Shown: piece by piece, positions 34,078-42,271 of the stretch
How positions within the stretch are numbered: the first letter of the stretch is position 1
Layout: each line of letters starts with the position of its first letter
From: JBMNTU01 sp050945895
Lineage (GTDB): Bacteria > Bacillota > Clostridia > Christensenellales > Christensenellaceae
NCBI GenBank assembly: GCA_050945895.1
Contig: JBMNTU010000002.1
Location: forward strand, 1-52,641
DNA length: 52,641 nt
Direction: 5' to 3'
Translations under genes and position numbers: made by a program
The notes under the pieces: model-generated
Told to the model about the DNA's origin: nothing
The model's database searches: none
What the model saw: the letters and a program-made list of their open reading frames with translations, nothing else

Positions 34078-34905
34078 CTATATATTCCCCAAATAAACGT
34101 GGTTTAAATGCTCCTTTGCAATTTCCGCCAGATGGTAAATGGTTTCGGGTGGCGTTGGCGGAACATCCGCCAGCCGGTAGCGCGGGAAAAACCGCGACAG
34201 ATGGAGAGGTATATCGGCGCCAAGCGAAGAAAGCCACTTCGTCATTTCGCGGATCTCGACAGGGTCGTCATTTTTTCCGGGAATAATAAGCGTCGTCACC
34301 TCCAAATGGCAGCCTTGCGCCGCCAGGGTGATGTTGTTTTTCACAATTTCCAGGTCTCCGCCAATCTCGCAGTAAAATTCTGCGCTAAAGGCCTTCAGGT
34401 CAATATTCATGGCGTCTGTTTCGGCAAGCAACCGAGAAAACGGACCGGGGTTTGCATAACCGTTTGTTACAAGTACGGTCTTCAGCTTTTCCTTTGCTGC
34501 CAGCGTAAATACATCGAACGCGTATTCGTAGCCCACAAGCGGCTCGTTGTACGTAAGTGCGATACCAATATTGTTGAATGGAACAAGCTCCTTTGCCCTG
34601 TCAATCAGCTGTTCAGGTGAAAATTCATTATAGTGTATTTCGCTGCTGCACATGGATATTTCGTGGTTTTGGCAAAAAGGGCAGCGCAGGTTGCACCCAA
34701 AACTGCCCGCCGAAAGGATGGATTTGCCGGGGTAAAACCGATTGAGCGGTTTTTTCTCGATAGGGTCGAGGGAAAGCGCCGTTATTTTTCCATAGTTATA
34801 ATCGACAACATTGCCGCCCGATGCCTGCCGTGCGCGGCAAAACCCAATCGCGCCCTCTTCCAGGCTGCATGCGCGCGGGCAGATTGCACAGATAGTTTTA
34901 CTCAT
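34078..34905 (-). CDS. amrS: AmmeMemoRadiSam system radical SAM enzyme
   Basis: A 275-residue radical SAM protein. The cluster motif is CNLRCPFC (C71, C75, C78), preceded by an N-terminal cysteine set (C6, C9, C13, C23) typical of AmrS. It is last in a minus-strand run and overlaps the Memo-AMMECR1 gene by ATGA, so the products are probably made in fixed ratio. The family is conserved with Memo and AMMECR1 domains across bacteria and archaea; modification of a protein, RNA or small molecule has been proposed, with no settled function. Confidence 0.93.
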   Translation of the reverse strand: MSKTICAICPRACSLEEGAIGFCRARQASGGNVVDYNYGKITALSLDPIEKKPLNRFYPGKSILSAGSFGCNLRCPFCQNHEISMCSSEIHYNEFSPEQLIDRAKELVPFNNIGIALTYNEPLVGYEYAFDVFTLAAKEKLKTVLVTNGYANPGPFSRLLAETDAMNIDLKAFSAEFYCEIGGDLEIVKNNITLAAQGCHLEVTTLIIPGKNDDPVEIREMTKWLSSLGADIPLHLSRFFPRYRLADVPPTPPETIYHLAEIAKEHLNHVYLGNI

Positions 34906-36287
34906 ACGTGGCGGATCACCTCGAAGCGTTCCATCGTATAATCCTCATCCGGGTGGATGTTTGCCTTCTCCAGCGCAATTTCCACCTGCTGCGCAGGGGT
35001 ATCCACGCCGTCGAGGTCGGGAAGCAGCAGTCCGCGCTTCATGCCCGCGGTCACTATAACGCCATAGCGTTTTACGTCCAGCTCGCTTATGCTCGAAATG
35101 GGGCGCGGCTCGCCCAATACGTCTACACTGTAGGTAAGCTGTTCGAGCTCGCGCGGCTCAACCGGGTCAAACCGATAGTCGCGCACCGCCGAACTGACCG
35201 CGTTTTGGATGATCTCTTCTGCAACCGTGGGTTGTGTGGGAGAAATCGTTCCAATACAGCCGCGTAAACGCCCCTCTTTTTTGATAGAAACAAAGGCACC
35301 CGCCCGCCTTTCCAAAAGCTCTGGGGGAACATCTTCGGGCAGCGGCGGCGTTTGGTGGTTTTGCACGGCATATTCCAGCGCATAGCGCGCCAGCCGCACA
35401 TACGGGTCTTCATGCGATTTTTTCTTTTGCATGGCCTTAAGCTGGTTAACCTCAAAGCGTTCCAAAAAGCGGCGGTCCGGGTCTTTTCCAGTGGGAACAA
35501 AGCTGGCAACGGCATAGCCGACCCCAAACGGGCCTTCATAGCTTAAAAGCTGCGCATGAACGGACATTCCGTCCAGCGCGCCCGCCATAATAATAAACGA
35601 CCGGAGGCCGCATTCGCCGGCGGCATCCGCAAACGATTCGTCAATCGTCAAAAAACGGTAAAAATCCGCGGTCTGCAAAGCCTCAGTAATTTCCTTGTCC
35701 AGCTCCGGGCCCTGTTTTCTGAACCCGTACGGGCCGTCTTCCTTCAGGTAATGGGAAAGGTCTCCGCTGGCAATCAATACGGTATTTCTGTTAAGAGACC
35801 GCGATACTTCCGCAATCAGCTTCCCATATTTGTAATGCGATGCGTACGAAAGGCCGGATAAGGAGAGCCGCACCGCGCGAACCCGGGACATATATTTTTG
35901 CAAAAAATATAGCGGAATAAAGGAACCATGGTCGAGCGCCGGATCCTTTTCACCCAAAAACCCCGCGGGGATATCATTTTTGGTCGCAAGATCCGCCAGC
36001 GCGCCCGAAAACTCTGCGTCATAAGAAACCTCCGCCTTTATTTGCGCTGCGCCAAACTGGGAAAAATCTCCCTGCGCTTTTTTGCCGGGGGAAATATGCA
36101 GGTAATCCGAATACATGGCCGAATGCGGAGAAATAATGACCACAGTATCCGGCTTAAGCTCGGCGGCCTGCTGCATGACGGCTTCATATGCGTCAACGGT
36201 GGCCTGTATGGTACGCTGCTTACCCTTGCCTACCTCGGGAACGATAAGCGGAGGATGTGGAACTGCAAAAGCGCCGGTAATTGCCAT
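34902..36287 (-). CDS. AmmeMemoRadiSam system Memo-AMMECR1 fusion protein
   Basis: A 461-residue two-domain protein. Residues 1 to about 265 form a Memo domain, related to class III extradiol dioxygenases (VPHPPLIVPEVG, IISPHSAMYSDY, LDHGSFIPLYFL, ASGDLSHYL with candidate metal ligands). Residues about 285-461 are AMMECR1, marked by GRLRGCIGT. Many genomes encode these as separate proteins A and B. GGGAGGAAAC precedes the ATG. It is co-oriented with argS-serS, 49 bp downstream of serS. Confidence 0.93.
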   Translation of the reverse strand: MAITGAFAVPHPPLIVPEVGKGKQRTIQATVDAYEAVMQQAAELKPDTVVIISPHSAMYSDYLHISPGKKAQGDFSQFGAAQIKAEVSYDAEFSGALADLATKNDIPAGFLGEKDPALDHGSFIPLYFLQKYMSRVRAVRLSLSGLSYASHYKYGKLIAEVSRSLNRNTVLIASGDLSHYLKEDGPYGFRKQGPELDKEITEALQTADFYRFLTIDESFADAAGECGLRSFIIMAGALDGMSVHAQLLSYEGPFGVGYAVASFVPTGKDPDRRFLERFEVNQLKAMQKKKSHEDPYVRLARYALEYAVQNHQTPPLPEDVPPELLERRAGAFVSIKKEGRLRGCIGTISPTQPTVAEEIIQNAVSSAVRDYRFDPVEPRELEQLTYSVDVLGEPRPISSISELDVKRYGVIVTAGMKRGLLLPDLDGVDTPAQQVEIALEKANIHPDEDYTMERFEVIRHV

Positions 36288-36336
36288 AACTGTTTCCTCC
36301 CTGTTTTGCCTGAGTGCTGGTATTATAAACGCGCGG

Positions 36337-37617
36337 CTAGCCGCTTATGCCGCGTATATATTCCCTGCCAATATAATTTTGCAGCACGCTGGGAATTTTT
36401 ATGCTGCCGTCTTTTTGCTGGTAATTTTCCACGATGGCAGCAAATGTCCGGCCCACGGCCAGCCCGCTGCCATTCAGTGTGTGGACAAACCTGGGCTTTC
36501 CGTCGTCGTCCCTAAAGCGGATGTTGGCGCGGCGCGCCTGAAAATCCTCGCAATTGGAGCAGGAAGAAATTTCCACATAGCGCCCGTAGCTGGGCATCCA
36601 CACCTCCAGGTCGTATGTTTTTGCCGCGGCAAACCCCATATCGCCCGCCGAAAGCAAAACGACCCGGTAGGGCAACCCTAAAAGCTGCAAAATGCGCTCG
36701 GCATTCTGCGTCATTTTTTCCAGCTCTTTATAGGAGTCTTCCGGCCGTGTAAATTTGACCATCTCTACTTTATCGAACTGGTGCAGGCGGATTAAACCGC
36801 GCGTATCGCGGCCTGCGCTTCCCGCTTCCGCACGAAAGCAGGGGCTGTATGCCACGTTATAGATGGGCAGCATCTGGGCGTCCAATATTTCGTGCGCATA
36901 CATATTGGTAAGCGGAACCTCCGCCGTAGGGATCATATACAATTCTGTGTTTTCGATATGGTACATGTCTTCCGCAAACTTGGGAAGCTGGCCTGTGCCC
37001 CGCATGGCGCTTTCGGTGGCGGCAAACGGCGGCATAATTTCGGTATAGCCGTGCTCCGTCGTATGCGTGTTGAGCATAAAATTCATGATGACGCGCTCCA
37101 GCCGCGCGCCCATGCCCTTAAAGAACACAAAGCGCGCCCCCGCAACCTTTGCGCCCGCCTCCTGGTCTATAATGCCAAGCTTCTGGCAAATATCCCAATG
37201 CGGCGTGGGTTCAAAATCGAACTCGGTCGGCGGCATAAATTCGCGCACCACAATGTTGTCGTTTTCGTCCGCGCCGTCGGGTACGCTTGCGTCCGGCAGG
37301 TTGGGTATGTCCAAAAGATGAGATTCCAGCTGTTCGTCAACCTTCTGCAAATCTGTGTCGTATTGCTTGATCTGCTCGGAGGTCAATTTCATATCCGCCA
37401 TCACCGCGTCGGTATTCTCGCCGTTTTTTTTCATAATGGGGATTTGCTTAGAAACGCGGTTGCGCTCCGCTTTAAGCTGTTCCACCTCCTGGAGCATCGC
37501 GCGTTTTTTCTTGTCCAGCTCCGCGATTTCCTTCAGGTCGTTCGTATCGCGCCCGCGCCGCTTAAGCGCCGCTTCAACGGCCGCATAGTCCTCCCGGACC
37601 AGTTTTATATCGATCAT
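36337..37617 (-). CDS. serS: Serine--tRNA ligase
   Basis: A 426-residue class II synthetase. The N-terminal coiled-coil arm (about residues 30-100) binds the long variable arm of tRNA-Ser. Motif 2 (FRAEAGSAGRDTRGLIRLHQF is contained in the region around residue 265) and motif 3 (NGSGLAVGRTFAAIVEN) form the active site. I use ATG 37617; a TTG six bases upstream is in frame but too close to the AGAGG site. It lies 19 bp after argS. Confidence 0.96.
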   Translation of the reverse strand: MIDIKLVREDYAAVEAALKRRGRDTNDLKEIAELDKKKRAMLQEVEQLKAERNRVSKQIPIMKKNGENTDAVMADMKLTSEQIKQYDTDLQKVDEQLESHLLDIPNLPDASVPDGADENDNIVVREFMPPTEFDFEPTPHWDICQKLGIIDQEAGAKVAGARFVFFKGMGARLERVIMNFMLNTHTTEHGYTEIMPPFAATESAMRGTGQLPKFAEDMYHIENTELYMIPTAEVPLTNMYAHEILDAQMLPIYNVAYSPCFRAEAGSAGRDTRGLIRLHQFDKVEMVKFTRPEDSYKELEKMTQNAERILQLLGLPYRVVLLSAGDMGFAAAKTYDLEVWMPSYGRYVEISSCSNCEDFQARRANIRFRDDDGKPRFVHTLNGSGLAVGRTFAAIVENYQQKDGSIKIPSVLQNYIGREYIRGISG

Positions 37618-37636
37618 TGCCAATAACCTCTTTTAT

Positions 37637-39328
37637 CTACATTTTATTCGGTGCTTTGATGCCAAGCAGCGAAAGCCCCGTCTTAATCGTTGTTTTAACC
37701 GCCTTTGCCAGCAGGATGCGTGCATTGGTTTTTTCTATGTCTTCGTCTATAATGCGGTGTTCGAAATAATACTTGTTGAATGCCTGCGCAAGGGCAGTCG
37801 TAACGCGCGTCACATAAAAAGGCTCGCATTTTTCCGCCGCCGATACCAGCGCATCCGGAAAGCTCTCCAATATTTTTATCACCGCTTTTGCGTCCCCATT
37901 GTCAAGCGCGCCAAAGTCGGCAGGTTTACCGTTCTCTTGCCATTTGGAGAGGAGCGATGCGCAGCGCGCATGGCAATATTGCACATACGGGCCCGTTTCA
38001 CCGTCAAAATTTAGCACCCGGTCAAACGAAAACGTAATGTCTTTGATGCGGCTTTGAGACAGCGTGGAATAGATGACCGCGCCAATACCCACGTCGCTGG
38101 CCACCTGCTCTTTGTTTTCGAGGTCGGGGGTCTTTTCGTTGATAACGGCAAGCGTTTTTTCCGTGGCGCGCGCCAAAACATCCTTCAAAAGCACGACCTT
38201 TCCGCCGCGGGTAGACATCGTACCGTCCTCCAGCGAAACCATGCCAAACGCCACATGCTCCATATCCTCCGCCCAGCTGTGCCCCATTTTTTCTAGCGTT
38301 GCAAAAAGCTGCTTAAAATGCAGGTTTTGCTGATATGCCACCACATACAGGCACCGGTAAAAGTCGTACGTTTGTTTGCGGTATTCCGCAGCCGCCAGGT
38401 CGCGCGTAATATACAGCGTTGTACCGTCCGACTTAAGTATGAGCGCCGGGGGCAGGTCAAATTCATCCAGCTGCACGACATACGCGCCTTCGCTTTCCAC
38501 CAGCAGCTGCTTTTGCTTCAGCTCGGAAAGGATCGCCGGAATTTTATCGTTATAAAAGCTTTCGCCCGCATAGGAGTCAAACGTTACGTCCAGCAGCGCG
38601 TAAATCTTCTGCGCTTCTTTAAGCGTTACATCCGAAAACCATTTGAAAATGCGCAGCGCCTCGGCGTCTCCGTCTTCAATTTTTTTAAACCACGCCCGCC
38701 CCAGGTCGTTGAGGCTTTCGTCCTCCTCCGCCTCTTTGTGGAAGCGGACATACAGGTCGAGCATGGCGTCTATAGAGCGTGCTTCAATATCTTCGTCGCT
38801 GCCCCACAGCTTGTATGCCGCAATCAGCTTTCCAAACTGCGTGCCCCAGTCGCCCAGGTGGTTTACGCCAACCGTTTGGTATCCAAGAAAACCGTAGATT
38901 TTATAAAGCGCGCTGCCAATGGCGGTGCTGGACAAATGGCCGATATGAAACGGCTTTGCAATATTGATGGATGAGTAGTCTATAACAACTGTTTTACCAG
39001 CGCCCGCGTCTTGCCGGCCCCAATCCTCGCCGCTTTCGCATACCGTATTTAAAACCGATTCCACATAAACGCGCGTATCGTAATAGAAATTCAGGTAGCC
39101 GCCCAGCACTTTAATTTCCGTAATAAAGTCCGGCTTTTCCAGCGTTTCGGCAAGCTCCTGCGCAATTTTCGGCGGCGCTTTTTTCAGTGTTTTGGCCAGC
39201 TTGAAGCAGGGCAGCGCAACATCGCCCATTCCGGTATCCGGCGGGGTTTCGAGCATCTGCAATACTTCTTCCGCATTCATTTCCAGCGGAGCTGCAATTT
39301 TTTCCGACAAGATTTTTTTGAAATCCAT
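37637..39328 (-). CDS. argS: Arginine--tRNA ligase
   Basis: A 563-residue class I synthetase. The HIGH motif reads FHIGHLSSTAIGSA, and the KMSK loop appears in the non-canonical form MSTRGGKVV, common in ArgRS. The N-terminal Add-1 domain and C-terminal DALR anticodon domain (TRVTTALAQAFNKYY) are present. It is transcribed from a clear minus-strand promoter at 39377-39405 and leads the argS-serS-Memo/AMMECR1-amrS run. No T-box is visible in the short leader. Confidence 0.97.
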   Translation of the reverse strand: MDFKKILSEKIAAPLEMNAEEVLQMLETPPDTGMGDVALPCFKLAKTLKKAPPKIAQELAETLEKPDFITEIKVLGGYLNFYYDTRVYVESVLNTVCESGEDWGRQDAGAGKTVVIDYSSINIAKPFHIGHLSSTAIGSALYKIYGFLGYQTVGVNHLGDWGTQFGKLIAAYKLWGSDEDIEARSIDAMLDLYVRFHKEAEEDESLNDLGRAWFKKIEDGDAEALRIFKWFSDVTLKEAQKIYALLDVTFDSYAGESFYNDKIPAILSELKQKQLLVESEGAYVVQLDEFDLPPALILKSDGTTLYITRDLAAAEYRKQTYDFYRCLYVVAYQQNLHFKQLFATLEKMGHSWAEDMEHVAFGMVSLEDGTMSTRGGKVVLLKDVLARATEKTLAVINEKTPDLENKEQVASDVGIGAVIYSTLSQSRIKDITFSFDRVLNFDGETGPYVQYCHARCASLLSKWQENGKPADFGALDNGDAKAVIKILESFPDALVSAAEKCEPFYVTRVTTALAQAFNKYYFEHRIIDEDIEKTNARILLAKAVKTTIKTGLSLLGIKAPNKM

Positions 39329-39376
39329 TTTCCGTTACATACTCCCGATCTTTTTTCCATTTAAAAGCATGATTCT

Positions 39377-39405
39377 TTTATACCATAAAATAGCCGTTTT
39401 ATCAA
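39377..39405 (-). promoter_or_regulatory. Promoter of the argS operon
   Basis: On the minus strand TTGATA (39400-39405) and TGG-TATAAA (-10 at 39377-39382) are separated by 17 bp. Its -35 overlaps that of the divergent flavin cassette promoter. Confidence 0.75.
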
Positions 39406-39425
39406 TGTGCCAAATATGCTATAAT
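39397..39425 (+). promoter_or_regulatory. Divergent promoter of the apbE cassette
   Basis: A perfect -10 TATAAT at 39420-39425 with a weak -35 TTTTAT at 39397-39402 (17-bp spacer). It overlaps the argS promoter, so the two may compete. Confidence 0.5.
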
Positions 39426-39461
39426 CGGAGAAACAACAAGATTATGAAGGAGAGAAAAGCG

Positions 39462-39545
39462 GTGAAGCTGTGGCAGAAAAGACTGATTTTCCTTGCGGGG
39501 TTTGTGGTTGTTGCAGTTGTGCTGCTCGTCATATCTTACAGATGA
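39462..39545 (+). CDS. 27-residue single-span membrane peptide
   Basis: A short frame starting GTG at 39462, seven bases after AAGGAGAG, codes for 27 residues. It has a basic, tryptophan-containing N-terminus (MKLWQKR), one hydrophobic stretch rich in Val and Leu, and a terminal Ser-Tyr-Arg. The stop overlaps the ATG of the ApbE gene (ATGA). Ribosome site, coupling and membrane-span composition support a real product. An ATG at 39444 is in frame but lies inside the ribosome site. It could act as a membrane subunit of the following complex or simply as a coupled leader peptide. Confidence 0.6.
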   Translation: MKLWQKRLIFLAGFVVVAVVLLVISYR

Positions 39546-40573
39546 AAAAAACTGCCCTATCGATGTTATTTGTGCTTTGTACAGCCATTCTTTCCGGATG
39601 CGCCGTGGCTGGTGTTTCCGTTGCTTCGCAAAATCCGGACGCTGCCAAAACGGCAGAGTCTTTTTATATGAACACAACAATCCGCCAGGAAGTCTATACG
39701 GAAAACGAAGAAATACTCAACGAAAACAACAGTATCCTGCGTGAAATCGAACAGAGAATGTCCCGGACGGTTAAGGGAAGCGAAATATACAAGGTCAACC
39801 ATACGGACGGAAGCGTCGAAGTCTCGGAAGACACGCTGCATGTGCTTACGCAGGCTGTTTTAGCAGCGCAGGAAACGGGCGGCGCATTCTCCCCGGCGCT
39901 GGGGGACATTATGGATGCGTGGAATTTCCGGGCCGATACGCCGCGCGTCCCTCCCGAAGAGCAAATTTGCCAGCTGTTGGCAAAGGCAAATTATGAAGAT
40001 ATAAAAATCAACCAAGACAAGGTGGATGCAGGCGGCACCTCCATAGACCTTGGCGGAGCGGTAAAAGGCTATGCGCTGGGCCAAATTGCCCAAAATTTGG
40101 CAGAGCATGAAGTCGAATCTGCGTTGATCAATGCGGGAGGGGCCATTTACGCACACGGGCTGCGCCCGAACGGAGAGAAGTGGAAAATTGGCATCCGCGA
40201 CCCCAAAGGTATAGCGGAGCAGTATATGGGTACGCTGCTGATAGAAAACGCCTTTTTGTCTACCTCCGGAACGTACGAGCGCGGGTTTACGGCAGACGGT
40301 GCCTATTACCACCACCTGATCGACCCCAAAACCGGCTGGCCGGCGGAAAACGGCTTGCTGTCTGTAACGGTCGTTTCGGAAGATGGACTGCTGTCGGATA
40401 TTTATTCTACCGCGCTTTTTGTTATGGGACCGGACGCGGGCCTTGCCTATGCAAACGAAAACGGCATAGACGCAGTATTCCTGACTGCCGGAGGTGGTGT
40501 GCGTACGACAAACGGGTTTGCGGAAAAATATACGTTTGAAATACGCAGCGGGACGACATACCATGAAGAATAA
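39542..40573 (+). CDS. apbE: FAD:protein FMN transferase (ApbE family), lipoprotein
   Basis: A 343-residue ApbE with a lipoprotein signal (LSGC near residue 19), so it acts outside the membrane. Motifs include DLGGAVKGYALGQIA, INAGGAIYAHG, GTYERGFTADG and HHLIDPKTGWPAE. ApbE attaches FMN from FAD to a Thr or Ser in target proteins such as Rnf, NQR or FMN-binding domains. It is translated from an ATGA overlap with the small peptide and overlaps the NusG-II gene by 11 bp. A target protein is not seen nearby. Confidence 0.94.
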   Translation: MKKTALSMLFVLCTAILSGCAVAGVSVASQNPDAAKTAESFYMNTTIRQEVYTENEEILNENNSILREIEQRMSRTVKGSEIYKVNHTDGSVEVSEDTLHVLTQAVLAAQETGGAFSPALGDIMDAWNFRADTPRVPPEEQICQLLAKANYEDIKINQDKVDAGGTSIDLGGAVKGYALGQIAQNLAEHEVESALINAGGAIYAHGLRPNGEKWKIGIRDPKGIAEQYMGTLLIENAFLSTSGTYERGFTADGAYYHHLIDPKTGWPAENGLLSVTVVSEDGLLSDIYSTALFVMGPDAGLAYANENGIDAVFLTAGGGVRTTNGFAEKYTFEIRSGTTYHEE

Positions 40574-40928
40574 CCGCCTGTTTTCCGTAAGCGATATCGT
40601 GTTCACAGCTGCCACCGTAGCCATTGCGCTGCTGGCCTGGCTTTTTTTTATGGGCGCAAAGCAGGGAGGAACAGTCGAATTTCGAATGGATGGAAAAATC
40701 GTGGAAAGCGCGCCACTCAATAGCGATAAAACGATTGAACTCCAGGGCGAATATACGAATGTTTTTGAAATAAAAGACGGAGAGGTGTGGGTTTCCCATA
40801 CCGATTGCCCCAACCACCAGTGCGAAAAAATGGGGAAAATCAGCCAGCAAGGCGCAAGCATTGTCTGTGTGCCCAACCGCGTAAGCGCGACCATTTCGGG
40901 AGAGGGGGATGTAGATGCCGTCTCCTGA
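40563..40928 (+). CDS. NusG domain II-containing membrane-anchored protein (EetA-like)
   Basis: A 121-residue protein with one N-terminal membrane helix (about residues 11-31) and an extracytoplasmic domain with the family motif CPNHQC. Despite the name, this family (PF07009) has no transcription role. In Listeria the related EetA belongs to the flavin-based extracellular electron transfer locus. It overlaps apbE and the next gene, so the three products are probably made together. ATG 40563 begins MKNNRLFSVSDIV. Confidence 0.85.
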   Translation: MKNNRLFSVSDIVFTAATVAIALLAWLFFMGAKQGGTVEFRMDGKIVESAPLNSDKTIELQGEYTNVFEIKDGEVWVSHTDCPNHQCEKMGKISQQGASIVCVPNRVSATISGEGDVDAVS

Positions 40929-41424
40929 TAAACAAAACACGCGAAAGCTTTTATTCTCCGCCGTATTATGCGCGTTTGCGCTGGCGTTGTCGCTGCTGGA
41001 CACGGCCGTGTCCTCGCTTATTCCATTTTTGCCCGGCTTCAAGCTGGGGCTTGCCAATGTTGTGACGCTGTATGCGCTGTATACGCTGGGCGGCGGGTAT
41101 GCCCTTCTCATCTGTATTGTCCGGGTGTTTTTGGCTGCCGCCTTGTCCGGAAATATGACCATGCTGCTTTTTTCGCTTTTTGGCGGGGTTGTAAGCCTGT
41201 TGCTGATGTGGGGCGTAAAACGGCTTCTCAGTATGGTCAAAACAAGCGTTGTGGGCGGGGTTGCCCACAATATGATGCAGGTGCTGGCGGCGTTTTTACT
41301 GACGGACACGCCGCAGGTCGGCTACTACATTCCTTTTCTGATTATAGCGGGGGCGGTCAGCGGCTTTTGTATGGGCGTGCTGTGCGGGCTTATCCTCCGC
41401 CGGTTGCCGCCAAAAGCAAAATAG
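40915..41424 (+). CDS. Gx transporter / heptaprenyl diphosphate synthase component I family membrane protein
   Basis: A 169-residue protein with five or six membrane helices, beginning with a polar MPSPDKQNTRK. The motif LPGFKLGLANVVTLYALY is the hallmark of the PF07456 (HepI/Gx) family, which is structurally like ECF S components. It overlaps the NusG-II gene by 14 bp. The Listeria EetB protein of electron-transfer loci is, to my knowledge, of the same family. The prenyl synthetase (component II) sometimes found next to it is not present. Confidence 0.85.
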   Translation: MPSPDKQNTRKLLFSAVLCAFALALSLLDTAVSSLIPFLPGFKLGLANVVTLYALYTLGGGYALLICIVRVFLAAALSGNMTMLLFSLFGGVVSLLLMWGVKRLLSMVKTSVVGGVAHNMMQVLAAFLLTDTPQVGYYIPFLIIAGAVSGFCMGVLCGLILRRLPPKAK

Positions 41425-41425
41425 G

Positions 41426-42271
41426 CTACTTTTGCCCGGATGCAGGGCCGATTGGGCTGCAAGGCAGGTGCGCGGCCGAAAGGGCGGGCAGGCTTTCCGG
41501 ATGGTTTTGGTTCCGCTTTTTGTGCCAATTGAATTCCGTCATATTGTGCCAGTAGCGCTCGGGCATATGGCTTCTGCGGCAGCGCGGGTTTTCCCGCCCG
41601 GGCACGGCTATGGTATCGTAAAACAGCTTCCACAGCTCGCGAAACGTTTCTTCCTCGGCGTCCGGACTTGGCATATGGAAATCCTCCAGCGGGCCAATGC
41701 CGGTTTTTCCGCCGTCGTGTACCAGCGCCATTTTATGCGTGCGGTCATAAATCAAAAAACGCTCATTGGGGTACCGCTCCGCAAAATGCGGCCGCAGGAT
41801 GGGCAGCACATAGTTTTTTGGGTCAATAATGGAAACAAGCGCGCCTCCGCACACAGAAAACCGGACAAAGCCTGTTAAAAGATGTGCCTCGTTTGTCAGG
41901 TGGTTTACAGCCTTAAAAAGGGCGTTTACCGAATCGTCCGTAAGCATGCGCATGACGCGCGGCCCATGCCTATACCCCAACTGCAAAAACCGGAGCATAT
42001 ACCACTCCTTTTTTGGAAGGGAAGTCAAAAAAGCGCGTTTAATAAAATCGAGCGCGTCTTTGCCCATTTTGGGGGGGATAGAGCGCAGCACCCGCTGGGC
42101 GTACCCTTCGTCCGTTACGATTTCTACATAGTCAAAAAACGACAGTTGGTCTGTGCCCGGGGGGAAAATGTCCTCCGGATTTTCACCCATTTGATAGCTA
42201 CGAAATACACAGCATAAAAATCCTTCAAAGCTGCCGTCATATCGGTAGGTCACATCTCTCCGTGCAGACAT
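41426..42271 (-). CDS. TIGR03915-type putative DNA metabolism protein
   Basis: A 281-residue protein of the family that accompanies a radical SAM partner and, in some genomes, a uracil-DNA glycosylase domain. Recognisable parts are YRYDGSFEGFLCCVF at the N-terminus, RFVRFSVCGGALVSIIDP-like (GFVRFSVCGGALVSIIDPK) in the middle and MPERYWHNMTEF near the C-terminus. The last 30 residues look disordered. It overlaps the radical SAM gene by 22 bp and is transcribed after it. The biochemical function is unknown. Confidence 0.88.
   Translation of the reverse strand: MSARRDVTYRYDGSFEGFLCCVFRSYQMGENPEDIFPPGTDQLSFFDYVEIVTDEGYAQRVLRSIPPKMGKDALDFIKRAFLTSLPKKEWYMLRFLQLGYRHGPRVMRMLTDDSVNALFKAVNHLTNEAHLLTGFVRFSVCGGALVSIIDPKNYVLPILRPHFAERYPNERFLIYDRTHKMALVHDGGKTGIGPLEDFHMPSPDAEEETFRELWKLFYDTIAVPGRENPRCRRSHMPERYWHNMTEFNWHKKRNQNHPESLPALSAAHLPCSPIGPASGQK

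Noticed and set aside
36333..36344. GCGGCTAGCCGC palindrome at the end of serS
   Set aside because: It covers the last codons and stop of serS and is short and GC-rich; no promoter is clearly linked to it, so chance is the simplest explanation.
37618..37660. T-box riboswitch before serS, argS or glnS
   Set aside because: The serS and argS leaders are too short, and none of the three shows a T-box sequence with specifier and antiterminator stems.
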